Shown here in pieces: positions 35,401-50,400 of a DNA stretch of 64,000 nt. This stretch comes from Phoronis australis (Eukaryota > Phoronida > Phoronidae). The stretch spans positions 282,120-346,119 of the forward strand of contig NMRA01000256.1 of the NCBI GenBank assembly GCA_002633005.1. The letters run 5' to 3'. The position numbers were made by a program, and so were the translations under genes. Every line of letters starts with the position of its first letter. Position 1 is the first letter of the stretch. A model generated the notes under the pieces. That model was not told the origin of the DNA. It saw nothing but the letters and a program-made list of their open reading frames with translations, and made no database searches.

Positions 35401-38400
35401 AAAGCATTTTGTGAACTGTACTCTAGTTGCCATTCCAATCATGTCACAAATCTTAGCGTATATACAAGACACGACTTTCATGTCAGAAAGTTTACAATAA
35501 ATTATTGGTTTTTATATTCATCACACACTACCAACTGTTTGCAGCCCCATGATACCTTAGTCTTGACTTGTGCAGCCAATAAGCTAGCCTTCTGCATCAG
35601 CCGTGGTATGAAGAGCAACACACAGAGGGCGTCGTGATCACTGCCACGTCGCATAAAGAAGTCGGGCATGTAGAGACACATCATAGTCACGTGCTGGTTG
35701 GCTTGCTCTGCCTCCAGCTGTCGCAAGTCCATATCGATGGCCTACAGGGAAGACAATTAAGGAATACTTAAAGAGCACGAGGCAGTGGGGTTGTTGAAAG
35801 TGATGGTGACAATTAGGATGGCAGACGACATTCGATTGACAAATGATGGGGATCGTTATGGTGTACTGTCATGACAAGATAATGATGATGATGATGATGG
35901 TGTTAATAAAATGCTAATTATGGACATTTTAGTGATGACTATTAAGCTACTGACTGAGATGATGTTGACAGATGACGTTGAAGAATACAGAATATGGTTG
36001 TGCTGGAGATGATGACAATGATGATTGATGATGGAGAACACGATGAGAAAGATGATGATGGTCTTGATGCTGAGCATGACAAACACATCACATACAATAA
36101 CATTCATCAAAGTAGCAATGACATTAAAGTCGACATTCTCATTATGAATAGTGACAATAATTTTAAAGTTATGTAGGACCATATCGACAAGTCTGTATTT
36201 AGCCAAATATTAACATTTATTTTATGAAAGTAGACAGCCTACAGAATTTGATTTTGAACTCGATACCAGTTTTCCATTAATTGGGTCACGTGACAATGTG
36301 TTTTCAATAAAATTTAGCAAAGAAAATTTAAGGTACATTTTGTAGCAAAACAACAGTAGCATGCCCAAATTTCATTTAAATGTTCAAGAGGAAATCTCAA
36401 AAAACGTAGGTACAGTTTTCTAAATTTATTATTATAATTATGTATTATTTCGTTATTATTTTATGCAGATTTTGAATTTTTCATAAAAAATAAAAGTCCT
36501 ATTTTTGATGACCCCTCGTGCAAAAGTGGAACATTTAGGAAGCAATTCCTAAAAGCAATTTGGAGCATTGTGCTTAGTGCATAGTGTCTGAATGTTTCAG
36601 CTGTTTCTGAGACATAATGTACCAAAGTAAGCCACATTCGGACTATCTTCTAGAGTCCTACATAACATTAACTAACAGCAATTTCCAATAAGTAGCATAT
36701 CACGACAGAAAAATATCTACCAAGAGTGAGTCAACAAGAAGTGTTATTTCATGACATTCAGTCAACAAAGTAACGTAATCCTCTTTCAGTGTCTTACATA
36801 ACCCTCATCCCCGTAACACAAGAATATCGAATAATTTCAGTCTAAAGTTAACATACTTTTGCATGAGCTTTGGTTTCGGCAAACTTGGCTTTGAAGTCAA
36901 ACTCAATGCTGGGTGTAGCCACCTTGGTGGATTCCGTCTCTGCCTGGCTACGAAGCTCTCTGTTCGTTTCCTACAAAAACCATGGTGGAGGTCAGGTGTC
37001 ATGTTTTCTTGCATCTAATTGCAGCAACTGTTCAGTTCTAATGTTGTGTCGTTTTTGGGGTTCATAGGAAGTACTTTTGGCATGTTTAACAATCTCAGAC
37101 TTATTTTACGTGAAGGCACTGGCATACTAAGGTAGTTCTCAGTGTGTCGATAATAGAGGGAAAATGAGTGAGAAATGATGCAGCATACAATGCGAAACAA
37201 CTCCATAAATAGTGTCGCATTCCAAACATGCTTTGGTCAAAGTTGATTATCTTTTATCTCAGTCCCCAGCTCATTTCATCAAGTTGTTGAGACATGTTTG
37301 AATATTTTGTCAACTGGTACTGTGCGACACAATTAAATTATGGACTTCAAAAGCATGTGCAATGCAACTCCAACATTTAACAGGCAGCCCACCCTTTAAT
37401 GTCAAAGACAAACAAGAGCAAAACAGGAAAATAGTGGATTGCCTCACCTGCAACTGACTAACTAGTTCCCTGAACTTTGTGATGGTTGTCTGGTAGTCAG
37501 CAATGGTCACTTGCATGGCTTCAAGTTTCTTCTCAGCCTAGGTTGAACACATGGAAGTCACATTTGAAACAAAAGTTTGGAAAAATTAGAATGACATCAT
37601 TCGTTCAATTCAGAAACCAATCCATGAGACAAATTTGCAAAAAGTTCTCCCAAGAATTAAACCCTCGCACTCTAAGCATTGAAGATACATGTACAAACTA
37701 TTGACCTTCACAAAACTCATGGACAAGCGAATAAGCCATGCTCACTACTCCTGGCTCTCCCACCATCCCAGTTGCTAACCACACTCAACCGATCCACCAT
37801 AGAAGGAACACACTACAAACCAGATCATGTCAGCGATGTCGCATGCCAGTTAACTTCAGTTTGATAAAGACCATCACTCAGGACAGGATAGTCAAAATGT
37901 TAACAATGGTGCATAAATTACTCGAGTGTGGTCTGATACATGTTGCATCAGTCATACGCAGGCCGCTCAGCTGGGCCACTGCACCAAACATCTGAAATCA
38001 TTTTCATTTTATTAATATATACATAACCATAAACACAAATTAAGACCAGGAGCTAGAGATCAAACTCATGGGTCTAGTAGTGGGGTCCAGTGAGATTTGA
38101 ACTAACTAGCCTGTGAATGGGAAGCAGACAGTCAACCCACAAGGTCACACTGCCCCCCCCTCAGTGGGGTCCAGTGAGATTTGAACCAACTAGCCTGTGA
38201 ATGGGAAGCAGACAGTCAACCCACAAGGTCACACTGCCCCCCCTCAGTGGGGTCCAGTGAGATTTGAACCAACTAGCCTGTGAATGGGAAGCAGACACTC
38301 AACCCACTAGGCCACACAGCCTCCCACCCACTGAGCTGTAACTACACTCCCTCTCCATACGCACCTCATGAGCACGTGAGTTAGCCATGTCAACTTCCTC

Positions 38401-41400
38401 TCTCAACTCCAACTCCTGTTCCCTAGTGTTCTCTTGCAACTCCTCATTCATCTCACATAAAGACTCCTGTAATGGTAAATACTTGTCAGATCACTCTTGC
38501 TCCACAACATGCTGTGATTCTAGCCGTATGAGAGTTGTTTGTTTGATGTGACTCCAGATGGCGCAATGTATGAACTTAAAAAGTTCTTCATAGTAAGAAG
38601 TCATAAACAAGCCTTTTCAGAGGGTAAAATATCCAATCAAAGAACCATTCACAAAGAACACAAGAGTCACTAATTAAGGAATGTTAATCAGACCTCGTTC
38701 AAGTTGCATCTAAGGGAACTTATTGTTCATATTTCTGTACAACGTAGTTCTACTGACCTACTTTTTAAAATACTTATTAACAATATTTTACCTGTACTCA
38801 ACTGATGATAATTTTGGTCAATAAAACCTAACATTTTTTTGTAACTGTGTTCATTTTAGAATTATTAAGGCATCAAATTGAAAGATGCCAACTTTGCAAT
38901 CAGCAATAAATGGGCAGCAAAAAATACCATAAACGATTTTATCACTCAAATTGAGATTGTTGAAAAACTATTCCCGACCGATAACATTTTGAAGATTGTT
39001 CAATACAGTCTAATCAAACAGCCTACTATTTTCACAAATAAACATGTGTCATAATCTAAAAAGGAAAATTAAATCAAATGCAAAAATACATAATACATAT
39101 AAAAGATTCGATATTCCAGAGGCAGAAAGTAGAAATGCCACAATAACTCTAAATTTCATTCCTCTCTTCAACATTCCATCAAAATCCAGCCATGACTTTT
39201 TTGCCGTAAATTGTGCACAACCCAAAGATGCACACAAAAACAGAAATATAACCAACTCACAACTATTTCTTAGGGGAGGCAACAATAAGATAGTACATCA
39301 TGATCAAGAAACCATTTGCATTTAATTAATTATTCAACGACAGAAAGTCAAGACTGTAATTACCAAATCTTGTTTCTCTTCCTCAACTTCTCTCAGACGT
39401 TCCTCGAGTTCCAAGTTTTTCTCCGTCAATGTTTCAACCATTTCCTCGGCACCCAGAGCAGCATCAACCTGTGCAATAAAGGAGCAATCAAGCAATAAAG
39501 GAACAATTTTATAATTAAGGAACAATCATGCAAAAAAGGAACAGCTACTTAAAAATGCACTGCTTTTTCTACGGGTTGTAGTACTCATTACTACAGTGTA
39601 CACAAGTTAAGATAAATGACTGTCAACCAAAAATTTTGAAGCAAGAGTGTTATGTTTGAATGACTACTGAGCAGCGGTGTCATAAGATATCGTCTTCTAA
39701 GATGCGAGATAAAAAACAATGACCTTACAAGAGCTACCTTACTGTCATTGCATATTTTCAGTGGTAAAGAAAGAAAAAGGCAAACTGTGAGCCACAAATG
39801 CAAGTCCAGTTTTTCCCAAATTAGTTTCTATAATTCATCCCACAACATCTTGGCAAAATTTGCTCATTTTGAAAATATGAATTGCGACAAAGTTAAATCT
39901 ACTAAGCTGCTATCAACCTGCCTTCCCCACAAAACACAATTATGAAAATTGAGGGGCGGGGTAATTTTGTGCATCGAACATGGTCTCAAACAATAACTCA
40001 AAATCAGTTGGTACTATGTCCACAAACCACTTCTCACCTGAGTAAGGAACAAGGTGAGAACACTTTTACAGCGGTCTAAATCGAAAGTTGGTTTCTTTGA
40101 CAGGATGCAGGTTTATAGAACCTAAATAGTAGATACCTGTTCTTGCAGTTCAATGATCTGGTTCTGCAGTTCATCATTTTCTGCCACCGCTCGCTCCTTG
40201 GCGCTGCTCGCCTGGCTGTGCTCCGTTGTTTTCTTCTCCAGTTGCTTCTTCAATGATTGGTTCTCCTGCTTCTCAGCATTGTTCATGTCACGTAGCCTGG
40301 AGAACAGGGGAGGTAATTATACAACAGGGGAGATTGGCACAAGACTGGAGGAAAATCTGATTAGGTGGCAGTAGTCCAGACTGATTACTGACCTATCAGA
40401 ACAATAAAAAACATGACATGATTGGCTGAAAGGAGTTAATCATAATACTTGGGTTCAGAATAACAGAACAAAGTTTTTCAGAGGTTTTAAACGCTAAAGC
40501 AAGGCATACTGATGAACAGAAAAAGTTTAACAAAATCTAACCACAAGAAATAGACTAAAAACGAAGTCATTTCAGGTAGTTATCAGCTGTGTTTTAACAA
40601 GTGCTCACTTGACAAGCGCCTCCTTCAGTCGTTCAGTCTGTTGTTCTAGTTGCTTGACCTGAAATGTGGTGGCAGCACCATCTGTACCTAAAATGAACAT
40701 AGTTATCTTTGTCACCCGATGTCACTGCTTGAAAATTTAAAGAAATGGCTCTCAAGTAATTGCCATTTTTGTAAAAACAAAAAAAAATGACTACTACTAC
40801 AAAAACAGGTTGAGAAGGATGCAGTGACATGACTCTTACTCTGGAAAGACCTCTAAATATAAATATCCATGACTAGTATGTATAAACACTACGACAGGAG
40901 AGGGTATCATGTGACCAGACTCCCAAACACTTGGGGCTGAACCTAGACATATATGCCAAAACTCTATTAAAGCATTATGTCCAGGGGTCAAGTTCTGACC
41001 TTGATTTAATGAGACTCGCGGCCAAATGAACAGAGTCTAGAAACTGGATTGTTTCTGTGTCATATAAATGTGTGCAGGTATGATTACCAACATTTCTTCA
41101 GTTTGGGACACAAGTGAAATTTCATTTTGATTGATTTCTCAACAAAAATAAATTTTTAACAAATTCTACTTCGGTTTTAGTTTGGTTAATACAGTAATGC
41201 TGTCACCGGCTCGAAGCATTCAAATTTTTTTTTGAACAGTTCTAGTTATTAAGTCTTCGAAAACTACGAAAATGTCAAATTTTTGCAAAAGTTTCATCCC
41301 AAATTGAAGAATTTTTACCAAAGTCCTCTACAACATGTACAATGAGCACAAAACCATCAACTATAAGTAGTTAAACCCAATTCTTACCAGATTCGCTGAT

Positions 41401-44400
41401 CTCAGCCCTCAGCAGTTCCAGGTCAGTTGACAGCTCTTCGTTTCTCTCTTTCAAAGTCTCTATCTCTAGCTGTAATGTCTCGGCCTGCAAACACCCATGA
41501 ATCAGATTATGAGCAAAGCTTAACACTGACTTCATAGAAACTGAATGATTCATTCCAGTTTCCCACCCAAAATGTTGTCCATGGTGTATTAAGAATATAA
41601 CATTTCACAAGAGGTTTCCATGAATTTGAACAATATTTTAATTGTCCACCATTTTCCAGGTTTGCAGGTTTAGTGTGATGAGTGGCCACTGTTTTGATTG
41701 TTGCAGTTATCAGTTGGCAAGTAAGTTAAAACCTGAAGCTGCAATTCATTTTGGTTAGGTGGCTAAACAAAAGAAAATGAAATTAGGCCTTTTACTCCTA
41801 TAAATTCCATTTCTGTTACCAACAAAAACAACAAAACCCAACAGTGGTAGACCAACCCTAAAATTGCAAATTTGAAAATAGTTCTTGTACACATTGCCTC
41901 TGACTTGAAAGTTGGTAAAAATAAATGGAAATGGTATGGAACATTTACAAGACCTGTTTTATGAAAATAAAATGACTAATTAATTTTTCATTAGCCAACT
42001 AAATAGGGCAAGATATAGTTTAGCTAGTAACATTTATCTCCCCCAATGACCTTTGCACCCGTAACCTCCCACCAGGTCAATACTAGGTCAATGTGACCCC
42101 TAAAAGTTATCCTACCTTCTCCTCTGCCATTTCCTTGTCCAGCGTGGCTATTTCCACAGTTTCAGACACCTCGGCCATTTCATCTTTGTATTGGTCAAAT
42201 TGTTCTTTGACGTCTTTAGTTTCCTAAAGCACAATTCAACAAACAGCATGTAATACACTGAACATACTACTGACCACGTCATTCATCAACAGAGCCCAGG
42301 GTCTGTTTTTTTTTACTCGAAATTGAACTCGAAATTATTTTTGGCATTTGCACCATAGACTCTTGCCTCTACTACAGTGACCCATATACAGTCAATACAC
42401 CCACCTTCTTAGCCTGCATTAGCTGCTGTTGAAGCTCTTTCATAGACTCCTGTGTACGGGTCTTGTACTCTTGCAGCTGTTGCAGTTGAATCTTCACTTT
42501 CTCAAACTCCTTCAGCTTCGCCTTGTCTTCTTGACGCTTCAGCTAGAAATACATAACAACTGATGTTAGTTATAAACTTAATTAGTTGCTATTTAGTCAA
42601 TTCAGTGTTAAACTATCAACAAGCAATAGCTCCGGTGTCTGGTATTGCCTGCAAATTAACTATATTTAAATATATTTCAATATGTCAAAAGAACAACTTA
42701 CACTAAACAGTTTACCAATACCAATTAGAAAAAGAGAAAATCCGAGGAAGTAAGCAAACATACAGTCCGATAATTTGACGAGAATTAGCCGAAAGCTGAA
42801 AAAAATGAAAGCTCAAAATGAATACGTAACTGTCATTAAATTAGAAGAGAGGAAAATCAGATGTGGGGATTTATGGTCTGATAATATTCAAACTTTATCA
42901 TTGAAAAATATTTGTCACGTGTTACGGAGTTTCTTCAGTTCAGAGCACTCTATGTCAGAACAGTACAATTTATCGAAATTTTGAACAAACACAGTTTACA
43001 TTGTATAGCCATAATCAGAAAACAAAAGACAAGCTTTTGAAAAGTTGACAATTTTGGCAATTATGTTTGAATTTTAGGGAACTTTTGATACTGTACCTTC
43101 AGTGTCTCCAATTTCTCCTCCAAATCTTTCTTTTCCGCCATCAGTCCATCGATGATCTGCTGTTGTTCCAAAGAAACACGCTTTGCCTCCGCACTACTCA
43201 CAGCGGACGCTACCAAGTCCTGTGCACTCGGTGACCTCTTCGATGCAATCTCGCTAACTGCGGTGATGTCCTGGGACACTGGCCGCGCTGGTGTAGTCAT
43301 AGGCTCGTGCATGGAGGCGGTCATCCTGCTGGAAGTATCTGGGGTGGCGCCAGTGGATTTCTTGGAAAGGTCTTGGTTGCTCTGTGACCGCTTCCCACTG
43401 AGGTCTTGGGAGCTGCCTGCTCTCTACAGGATAAAAAGGAGGCTGATTAGAAAATTTTAAAGTTTGTTAAAGTTATTTAAGAAATCAACAAATTATATCA
43501 AAACTACACACAAAAAGAACATTTAATTAAAGGCACATAACTTTTTTTAAATGGATTGTCCATGAAATGCAACATACATAACTATCAAAAACGTTTTAGG
43601 GAATCACATGTCAAAAAACATGAAAAGGCCTGCGAGTTTGAGCACTTCAAATTGCATGACGATTGCACTTCTGCGATAAAATGTGCAACACCATCAATTA
43701 TAACTAACTCTGTGCCGTAATGAACTCACAATTTTAACACAAAACGAGTTTCAAGAAAGTTACTTCCCAAAATACACAATTCATATTTTATTCAATACTA
43801 AACCCTTCTCTATTGCAAAACTGGAACTTCAAAAATTACACACATTTACATTAAACATGAGAAAATTTTTTCTGTTGTCAAAATAGTACGTACTGCTCTT
43901 GGTAACCCAGACTTTGCACCTGGGGTCGCGGCAGGGTCACGACCTTTGGCTGGTGTAGCTGACACATTCTCACTACCTACAAAACATTACAGAGAATCAC
44001 GGTAAAAAGTTATCTATTCATAACACCTATGATAAGTAAAATCTACAAAAAAATTGAGATGATATTGCTTTGCTGAAACTTGAAAACGGCTTCGAGTTAT
44101 TTTACTCACTGATTCACTAGTTGGATAATTTTTGTATCCTTCAAAACACAAGAAGAAGGAATATGGTAATACTATACTTATTTTGCACCCAAATAATTGC
44201 CAAAATTGTCATTTTTTCATTTTTGAAAGGGTGATTACCTTTTGGCAAATGATGAGTTTCAGCAAATGGAGTTTTATGACACACACTACAATACACGCTT
44301 GCAATCAACTAAAATGTTCTTTTAATAAGAACATTTTATGCAAACATTTACCGCAGTACACCATCAAATCAAAGCTGGACCACTCATTCAATGTTCAATT

Positions 44401-47400
44401 ACAGCCGTCTTCATCATATCGGGTTAATAACAGTTGGCTCTTACTCCAAAAATTGCTTCTAAAATAAAAACAGTTTTCAATGCACCGCACAACTTCCAAC
44501 TGCAAACACGACTTCCTATTACTTACCACCATAGAGCTAAGATTGCACACAAACACAGTAATTGCACCAGCCCAATGTTTAATGCAACAGCTAATATTAA
44601 GACTAGAGCAAGCTTCATACCTTCCTGAAATCCACTCACTCAGGATGAGTTTGGCATGAGTTTCATGTTATTTGTGAAAAGAGAACAAGAATCATGCTGG
44701 TGTATTTCAACAATACAATTTTCACGAGACAGCATTGTGAGAATACTTTACAAAACAAGATGAAAGAAGTGAAAACAGTTAAATAAGAACGATGTCAATA
44801 GAAAAAGAGAAATAATAAAAAGTTGTCACCAAACAGGTAACATTTTCTTGATTTTTAGGAAGTATAAGTATTTTTCCTAGATAAACATACAAGATTCATT
44901 ATGAATAATCTTCAGTCCATTTTGTCCCAGTCGACAAAGTAAATCCTAATGATGATAAGGTCGTAATTCATCTTGCCAAATGTTCAAAAACAAGATTACA
45001 TAATGTGGTAACCCAGGGAAATTTTATTTTGACAAATGTCCCAACAAAATTGCTAAATTTAATATTATGAAAACAGAAAATCCTACTTTGTATTCAACAT
45101 GTTTTGGACGGTGTAACTGCCAACAAGTATTCATAGCGCTGTAGTAAGCATCTTAACAATAGACTGTTGGCTATTTCAGCAATTATTTTTCCTAACTTAA
45201 AGATTTTTATGTGAAAGTAAAAGCTCTTCATTCACTACGTCCAAGACAACAACCACACACCACAGTTACCACACACAAACCGCCATCGTTATCAAACTCA
45301 GTGTGCGTTCTTTTAGTCTGCGGACATTATACAGATAATGATGTGTTTGTGTTAAGATACCCTGCAGCCATTTCTCGGGCATTGTTTCATCAGTCGTGTT
45401 CCTCGACGAAAAAACATGAGTCCTGTTCCGATAGTGAATTGTGTGGTTACTCGCATTTACGTCTCTGGTATGTCTTCAGTTCTTTGCGGTAAATATGACT
45501 GATAAATGAGGGTCACAGAGACTACAGGGGCAAAGGTGTCAAGAAAGATGACTGAGTAATAAGTACACTAACTTGGAGTAAGTAATAGTCCAACATAAGG
45601 CAAACAGCTCAGCTAAAATACACTAGTTTCCAGAGCAAAATGGACAACGTCAATATTCAACAACAAAGTTTCACAAAACTGCGACTCAATATCCATTAAT
45701 CTTTTTGACTAGAATCATTTCAATTGAAGCTGAATCTCAACAGGTGCAGCTTAATCTGTTGTCAAAAGTGTAATAGCTCATAGTGTTACTGTATTCATAT
45801 ATAAGTAATCAGCACTAGGCACAGTAACATCACATTAAACTCCAACAAAAGTTCAACACAGGCACCATTTTATTGACTTATTGTAACAATAAGAAAACCA
45901 ATCCAAGTTTGGTACACTCAAGCTGGGTGAGACCAATTTCAAGTTTGTCTACTTAATTTTGAAAACTTAACTGTACAAGTTGTAAAACTTGCAGCTTTAA
46001 AAGCATTTGAATCTTCACTTTTCATGCTAAATCACTTAAATATTATTTCAAGTCATTGAAAACTTTCTGATTCATCGTTCAGTGAAAACTATAAGTGCCA
46101 ATATACAAGCACTGGTTACAACAATAAAAATGTAATTCATGATAACCACAATAATGGCGTTACCACATTTTTCAAAAATCACATTAAGAATGCTATATCA
46201 TGACGCATACTTGAAAACTTGGAAATTTGTTCAACTAGCAAGAAATAAATCATTACCCCCCAAATTCCAAATAAAAAGATCACCGAATATTAGATACAGT
46301 ATACTACCATGCTCGTCCCACTGCCAAATATAATAAACTAAAAATGACATATGTCGAGACCAGATAAAATTAGACAATGCAGAAATAAATTGTCTTCATA
46401 CCTGATGAACAGCCACTCCCACTAAGGCTAGAAAGCTACTGCTTATTAGTGATGTTTTTATTGGATGTAAAGTTGTTTACCCATTTCTATGTTGCCAAAT
46501 ACAATTTACAATGTCATTGTCAAAGCACGTTCACGGGAACAATGACACTGCAAAATAAACTATGCAAACATTGCATGTGACATCCTATAAGATGAGCCTA
46601 TTTCCTCAAGACAATGTTCTACTATCACAAAGCCAAGGAGATGCTTCCTACTGACGACAGAAAAAGCCCAGAGGAGTCCCAACAAGAGAAAGGTCAAATG
46701 GCAGAATGACGGAGATAGTATACCCACCATCGGTCATTCTCAACACAGTTTACTGACAAAATTGTACCTCCAGGTACAGGTTACTGATAATGAACCTCTA
46801 ACAGTCTACCACAACAGTAACAGCCCGGAGCCAGTTCAGGAAAAGCTTGCCAGCTAGAAATTTAACTTTATGAACAAAAGGAATTAATGTTTTCTAAAGT
46901 AAAATAGCCAGAAATCCAAGATTTCAGGTTTGAACCAAACAAGTTTGAGTTCTCCACAACAGAAAGTTGAAACTAGACGAGTTTCAAAGTCTTGGAAACA
47001 GTGCAATGAAATGGCACCAAAAATCCAAAAAGGCCACAATTTGCTGGAAAAAATGACAAGTCTATGAATTTGTACCGCTAAGTTTTAAAACAAGAAAATT
47101 GACTCAATCATGCAACAACTTCAAATAAATTGTGAAGAAAAATGAAAACAAAATTGGCCTGCCATGACAGCAGAATTGAATACAAAGGAACATGAACACA
47201 GGATAAAATAAAAGACTAAGCTAATTGTTAGTATAATGATAAGATATGGTAAGACTATCATTAATGACAGCCTGTGCAGAACCCTGCATAACTAGAGACA
47301 ATCTCAACAATTATGAAATCTCTAATCAGTCAGTGAGGACTTAGAAATAAACAGTTTACAGGACAAATGGAATATCACTTCCTTTATGAAATATCATTTC

Positions 47401-50400
47401 ACTTTTCAGCAGTTTTGTGCCACCCCTTTTAAATCACATGCAACACAGATTACCTACACAATTCCATAACTGTAAGTCTTATTATTCCGATGTGTCACTT
47501 GGTGGGTAGGGACTGTCCATTCAGGACAGTGACCCTTCAGGGTAATTGAGGTTTGATATGCATTGTGGACAGACCACTTCTCAACCGCAACGCCACACGG
47601 AATCAACACTTCTGTCATAATTAGCTTAGATTGCTGTCAAAAGTGAAGTAAGCAGATTGTAAATTCAGTATAAGACCAGGTGAGATTTCCTGTGTGGACA
47701 AGATTCGCTTTAACCATGGATAGGATAGGTAAGGAAAAATATCCAACCTTATTTTCTATCTTTAAGAAATATCACAGTTAATTTTTTACCAATACTGCTA
47801 TTAAAGTTTGTAAACACCGTATTATTTAAAAAGTACTGTATATCATTTTACCTAATCTTAAAAAAGCAATTAGATGAGCAGGTTCAATTTCCAAAGCCTT
47901 CATATGTTGCAAATTATCAATTACTATTTACAACAGCTTAATTTGTAATTTCCTGATCCTGGTGGCAAAATACCAACATTTGTTTAAAGTGAAGCAATGC
48001 CTCAAGTGCCCCCTGAAACACGTGATTATAAGAAATCTTACATAATCATGCAACTTGCTGCTTCGTTAGTATTTATGCTGAAGAATACATGTTATACAAG
48101 AGAGTGCAACAGTTACCGTAAACGTTCGGGTTAACGCCCTGGGCGGTTAAATTGGCAAACCCAAAAAATCGGGGGTGGGCGGTTAACTGAGCATGGGCGT
48201 TAACCCGAACGTTTACGGTAATTCTGCAGCTCCTGAGCTTATTCTAAATAAGGCAAGCTGTGGAAAACTTCAGTGTCATAAATTGTAACAATCACCAAAT
48301 AGTTTAATAAATCGACAGTCAGTCAAAGACATCCAGGGGCCATTAACAAATCATTCCCTGTTCCATCTATTAAAAACTGCCTCAGAATAATGCTTCTGTT
48401 CAAATTATAATTTCACATCAGCTTCAAAAAACACTAACGTTTTATGCAGTAATCGAATGTGTGGGATTGAGTTTATGAGTGAGAGGAATTTTGTAAAAGT
48501 GCTAAAGAGCAATCATTATACATGCCAGTATAATCACCATGAGAAGCTATGACTTAGTTTGTTTAAAAAATGATTTGTATTTCTTATAGTGTTAGCATGT
48601 CACTTCTCTATAAACACCCTTAGCACCTTTGGAGTTTGAAAATTATGCAGAAAGAGAACTTAAAAAGTTAACACAATGCAATGTGTGTGTGAGTCAATGT
48701 GTGTGTGTGTGTGTGTGTGCGTGAGTCAATATGTTTGTGTGTGGTGGTTTCAGACCCCACCAATGCAATATCATACCAAGCTGTGAACCACGATAGAACA
48801 ACATGATTGTTCAAAGGAAACTAGACAAGGGTAGAAAAAGCTTTCGATTATTGTTTGTGATTTCATTTTCAGAAAAATCTTAAAAAGCAAATATCGTAAG
48901 CTCGCAAACACTGAAACATCAACAGAAACATTTACGTTCGGACGAAAAAAACGAACGTGTTTACAATTTTTTGCACCAGAGAAATTCCGAACACACCTTG
49001 CCGAAAATGAGCTGTTCCCAAATTTTGGTATAAATAGCCAACCCAGCTTTGAAAAAGGGAAAACAGTCTTTGATCATTGAGCGCATATGAACACCATCAC
49101 TAATTGAAGGATATCAAACAAGTATCAGACTGTGTTGAACATCTGAGAAAACAATAGATAAGAGGAAAGTGTTACATTACATTCTACACCACTTCCTGGA
49201 GTCTAGATCAAAGTTGAAATTTAAGGTGAGTACAAGGAGAATCAGGAAAGCATCTCTATAACCAGGGATCACTATGATTAATTATTTTTATTTTACAGGA
49301 AAATGGTATTGTAGTCATGGGACTTGCATTCTATCATATGTCAACTGAGTTACAATTGAGTCAGAAAAAGCAAAATACCTTTCAAATCTGGCATCAATAC
49401 GGCAAGAATATTTAAAATGCTACATTTTGTGTTTCAGAAAAAATTCTTTAAGGCAGCAATATTTGGACAGAAGCCAGGCACACATTAAGCAATCACCTGT
49501 ACTAGTAGATTATTTTATTTTGTGCTCAGCTTAAAAGATTAGTACTTGGTACCCACAAAGTCTTTCAAAAATACTCATTGTACTATCAGTTATACTAATA
49601 CCACAATTTTTCCTTTTCATTTCAGAGTTAATAGCTCAGACGACTGAGTGAAAGACAGTCTTGTCATAACACAGGATTGGAAGGAATTGGTGGCGCTTGC
49701 AAGAATCACAGACCTAGAAACAGCAGAATGTTGTTTTCTTTATGCAATCGATGTCAAACTTCAGCCACCATGTTAGCAACAAAACTATGGACATTCCTGA
49801 CCGTTTTGATTTTACTTGAACATGGTGAGTAGAGCTTATTTTTTGAAATCAAATACAGTAAAATTTCACTAATTTAGGACACAATACACAGGACAAGTGA
49901 AATTTTATTTCTTCATTTTTGATAACAAACTGAAACCATAGCACCAAAAAAATGCTTGATCATTTTCAAGTTCTAAAATGCAGCTACCATAGACAATGTT
50001 TGCGAAATTGTGGGAAATTTAAATGATAATAGAAACTTTTGACAAATGATTTAAATCGGTCCATTTTGGTAATTATTATTGTGAGAAATTGACGATTTTA
50101 CCATGCGTGAATACCATTATTTGGACATATTCTAAGCATACAGAAACTGCTTTTTATCTTAATATTTATGCTTTTTTCTCAGCTCTTTTAATTAGTTCAA
50201 CAGTTCTTTTCATTAAATCAGTTAGTAACCCCAAATATTTAATGTAGGACGATATAAAAACGGCCAAATTTGGCAGACTTCAGAACACGATATCTCAGAG
50301 ATGTGTGACTGGAGTCATATGAAACTTTCACATACTACACTTAATTCACTGTTGTCAAACACGCTATTAGGAATTGTTTTTGTTCCACTTTTGCATGAAA

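Larger units (their letters stand above)
43977..49020. other. Proximal part of DCTN1 intron 5, no gene seen
   Basis: AT-rich intron before the nested lectin. It contains a hairpin MITE (48,114-48,220), a TG microsatellite (48,684-48,740) and otherwise unremarkable sequence. A possible 18-nt in-phase DCTN1 microexon (minus, 44638-44621) is listed among the findings. Confidence 0.45.

Noticed and set aside
37930-37990. Possible extra DCTN1 exon (minus, starting [11 protein letters not shown] after TTTCAG)
   Set aside because: A donor GTATGA would give a 34-nt exon that breaks the frame, and exons 13 and 14 already join seamlessly with the vertebrate order.
38081-38325. Functional tRNA genes
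   Set aside because: Box-like motifs are present, but the acceptor and T stems do not pair well and the units are tandem with C-rich joints, so they are read as SINE-derived.
46390-46430. Possible DCTN1 microexon with donor GTATGAAG
   Set aside because: The possible lengths (20, 26 or 34 nt) are not compatible with the phase between exons 4 and 5.
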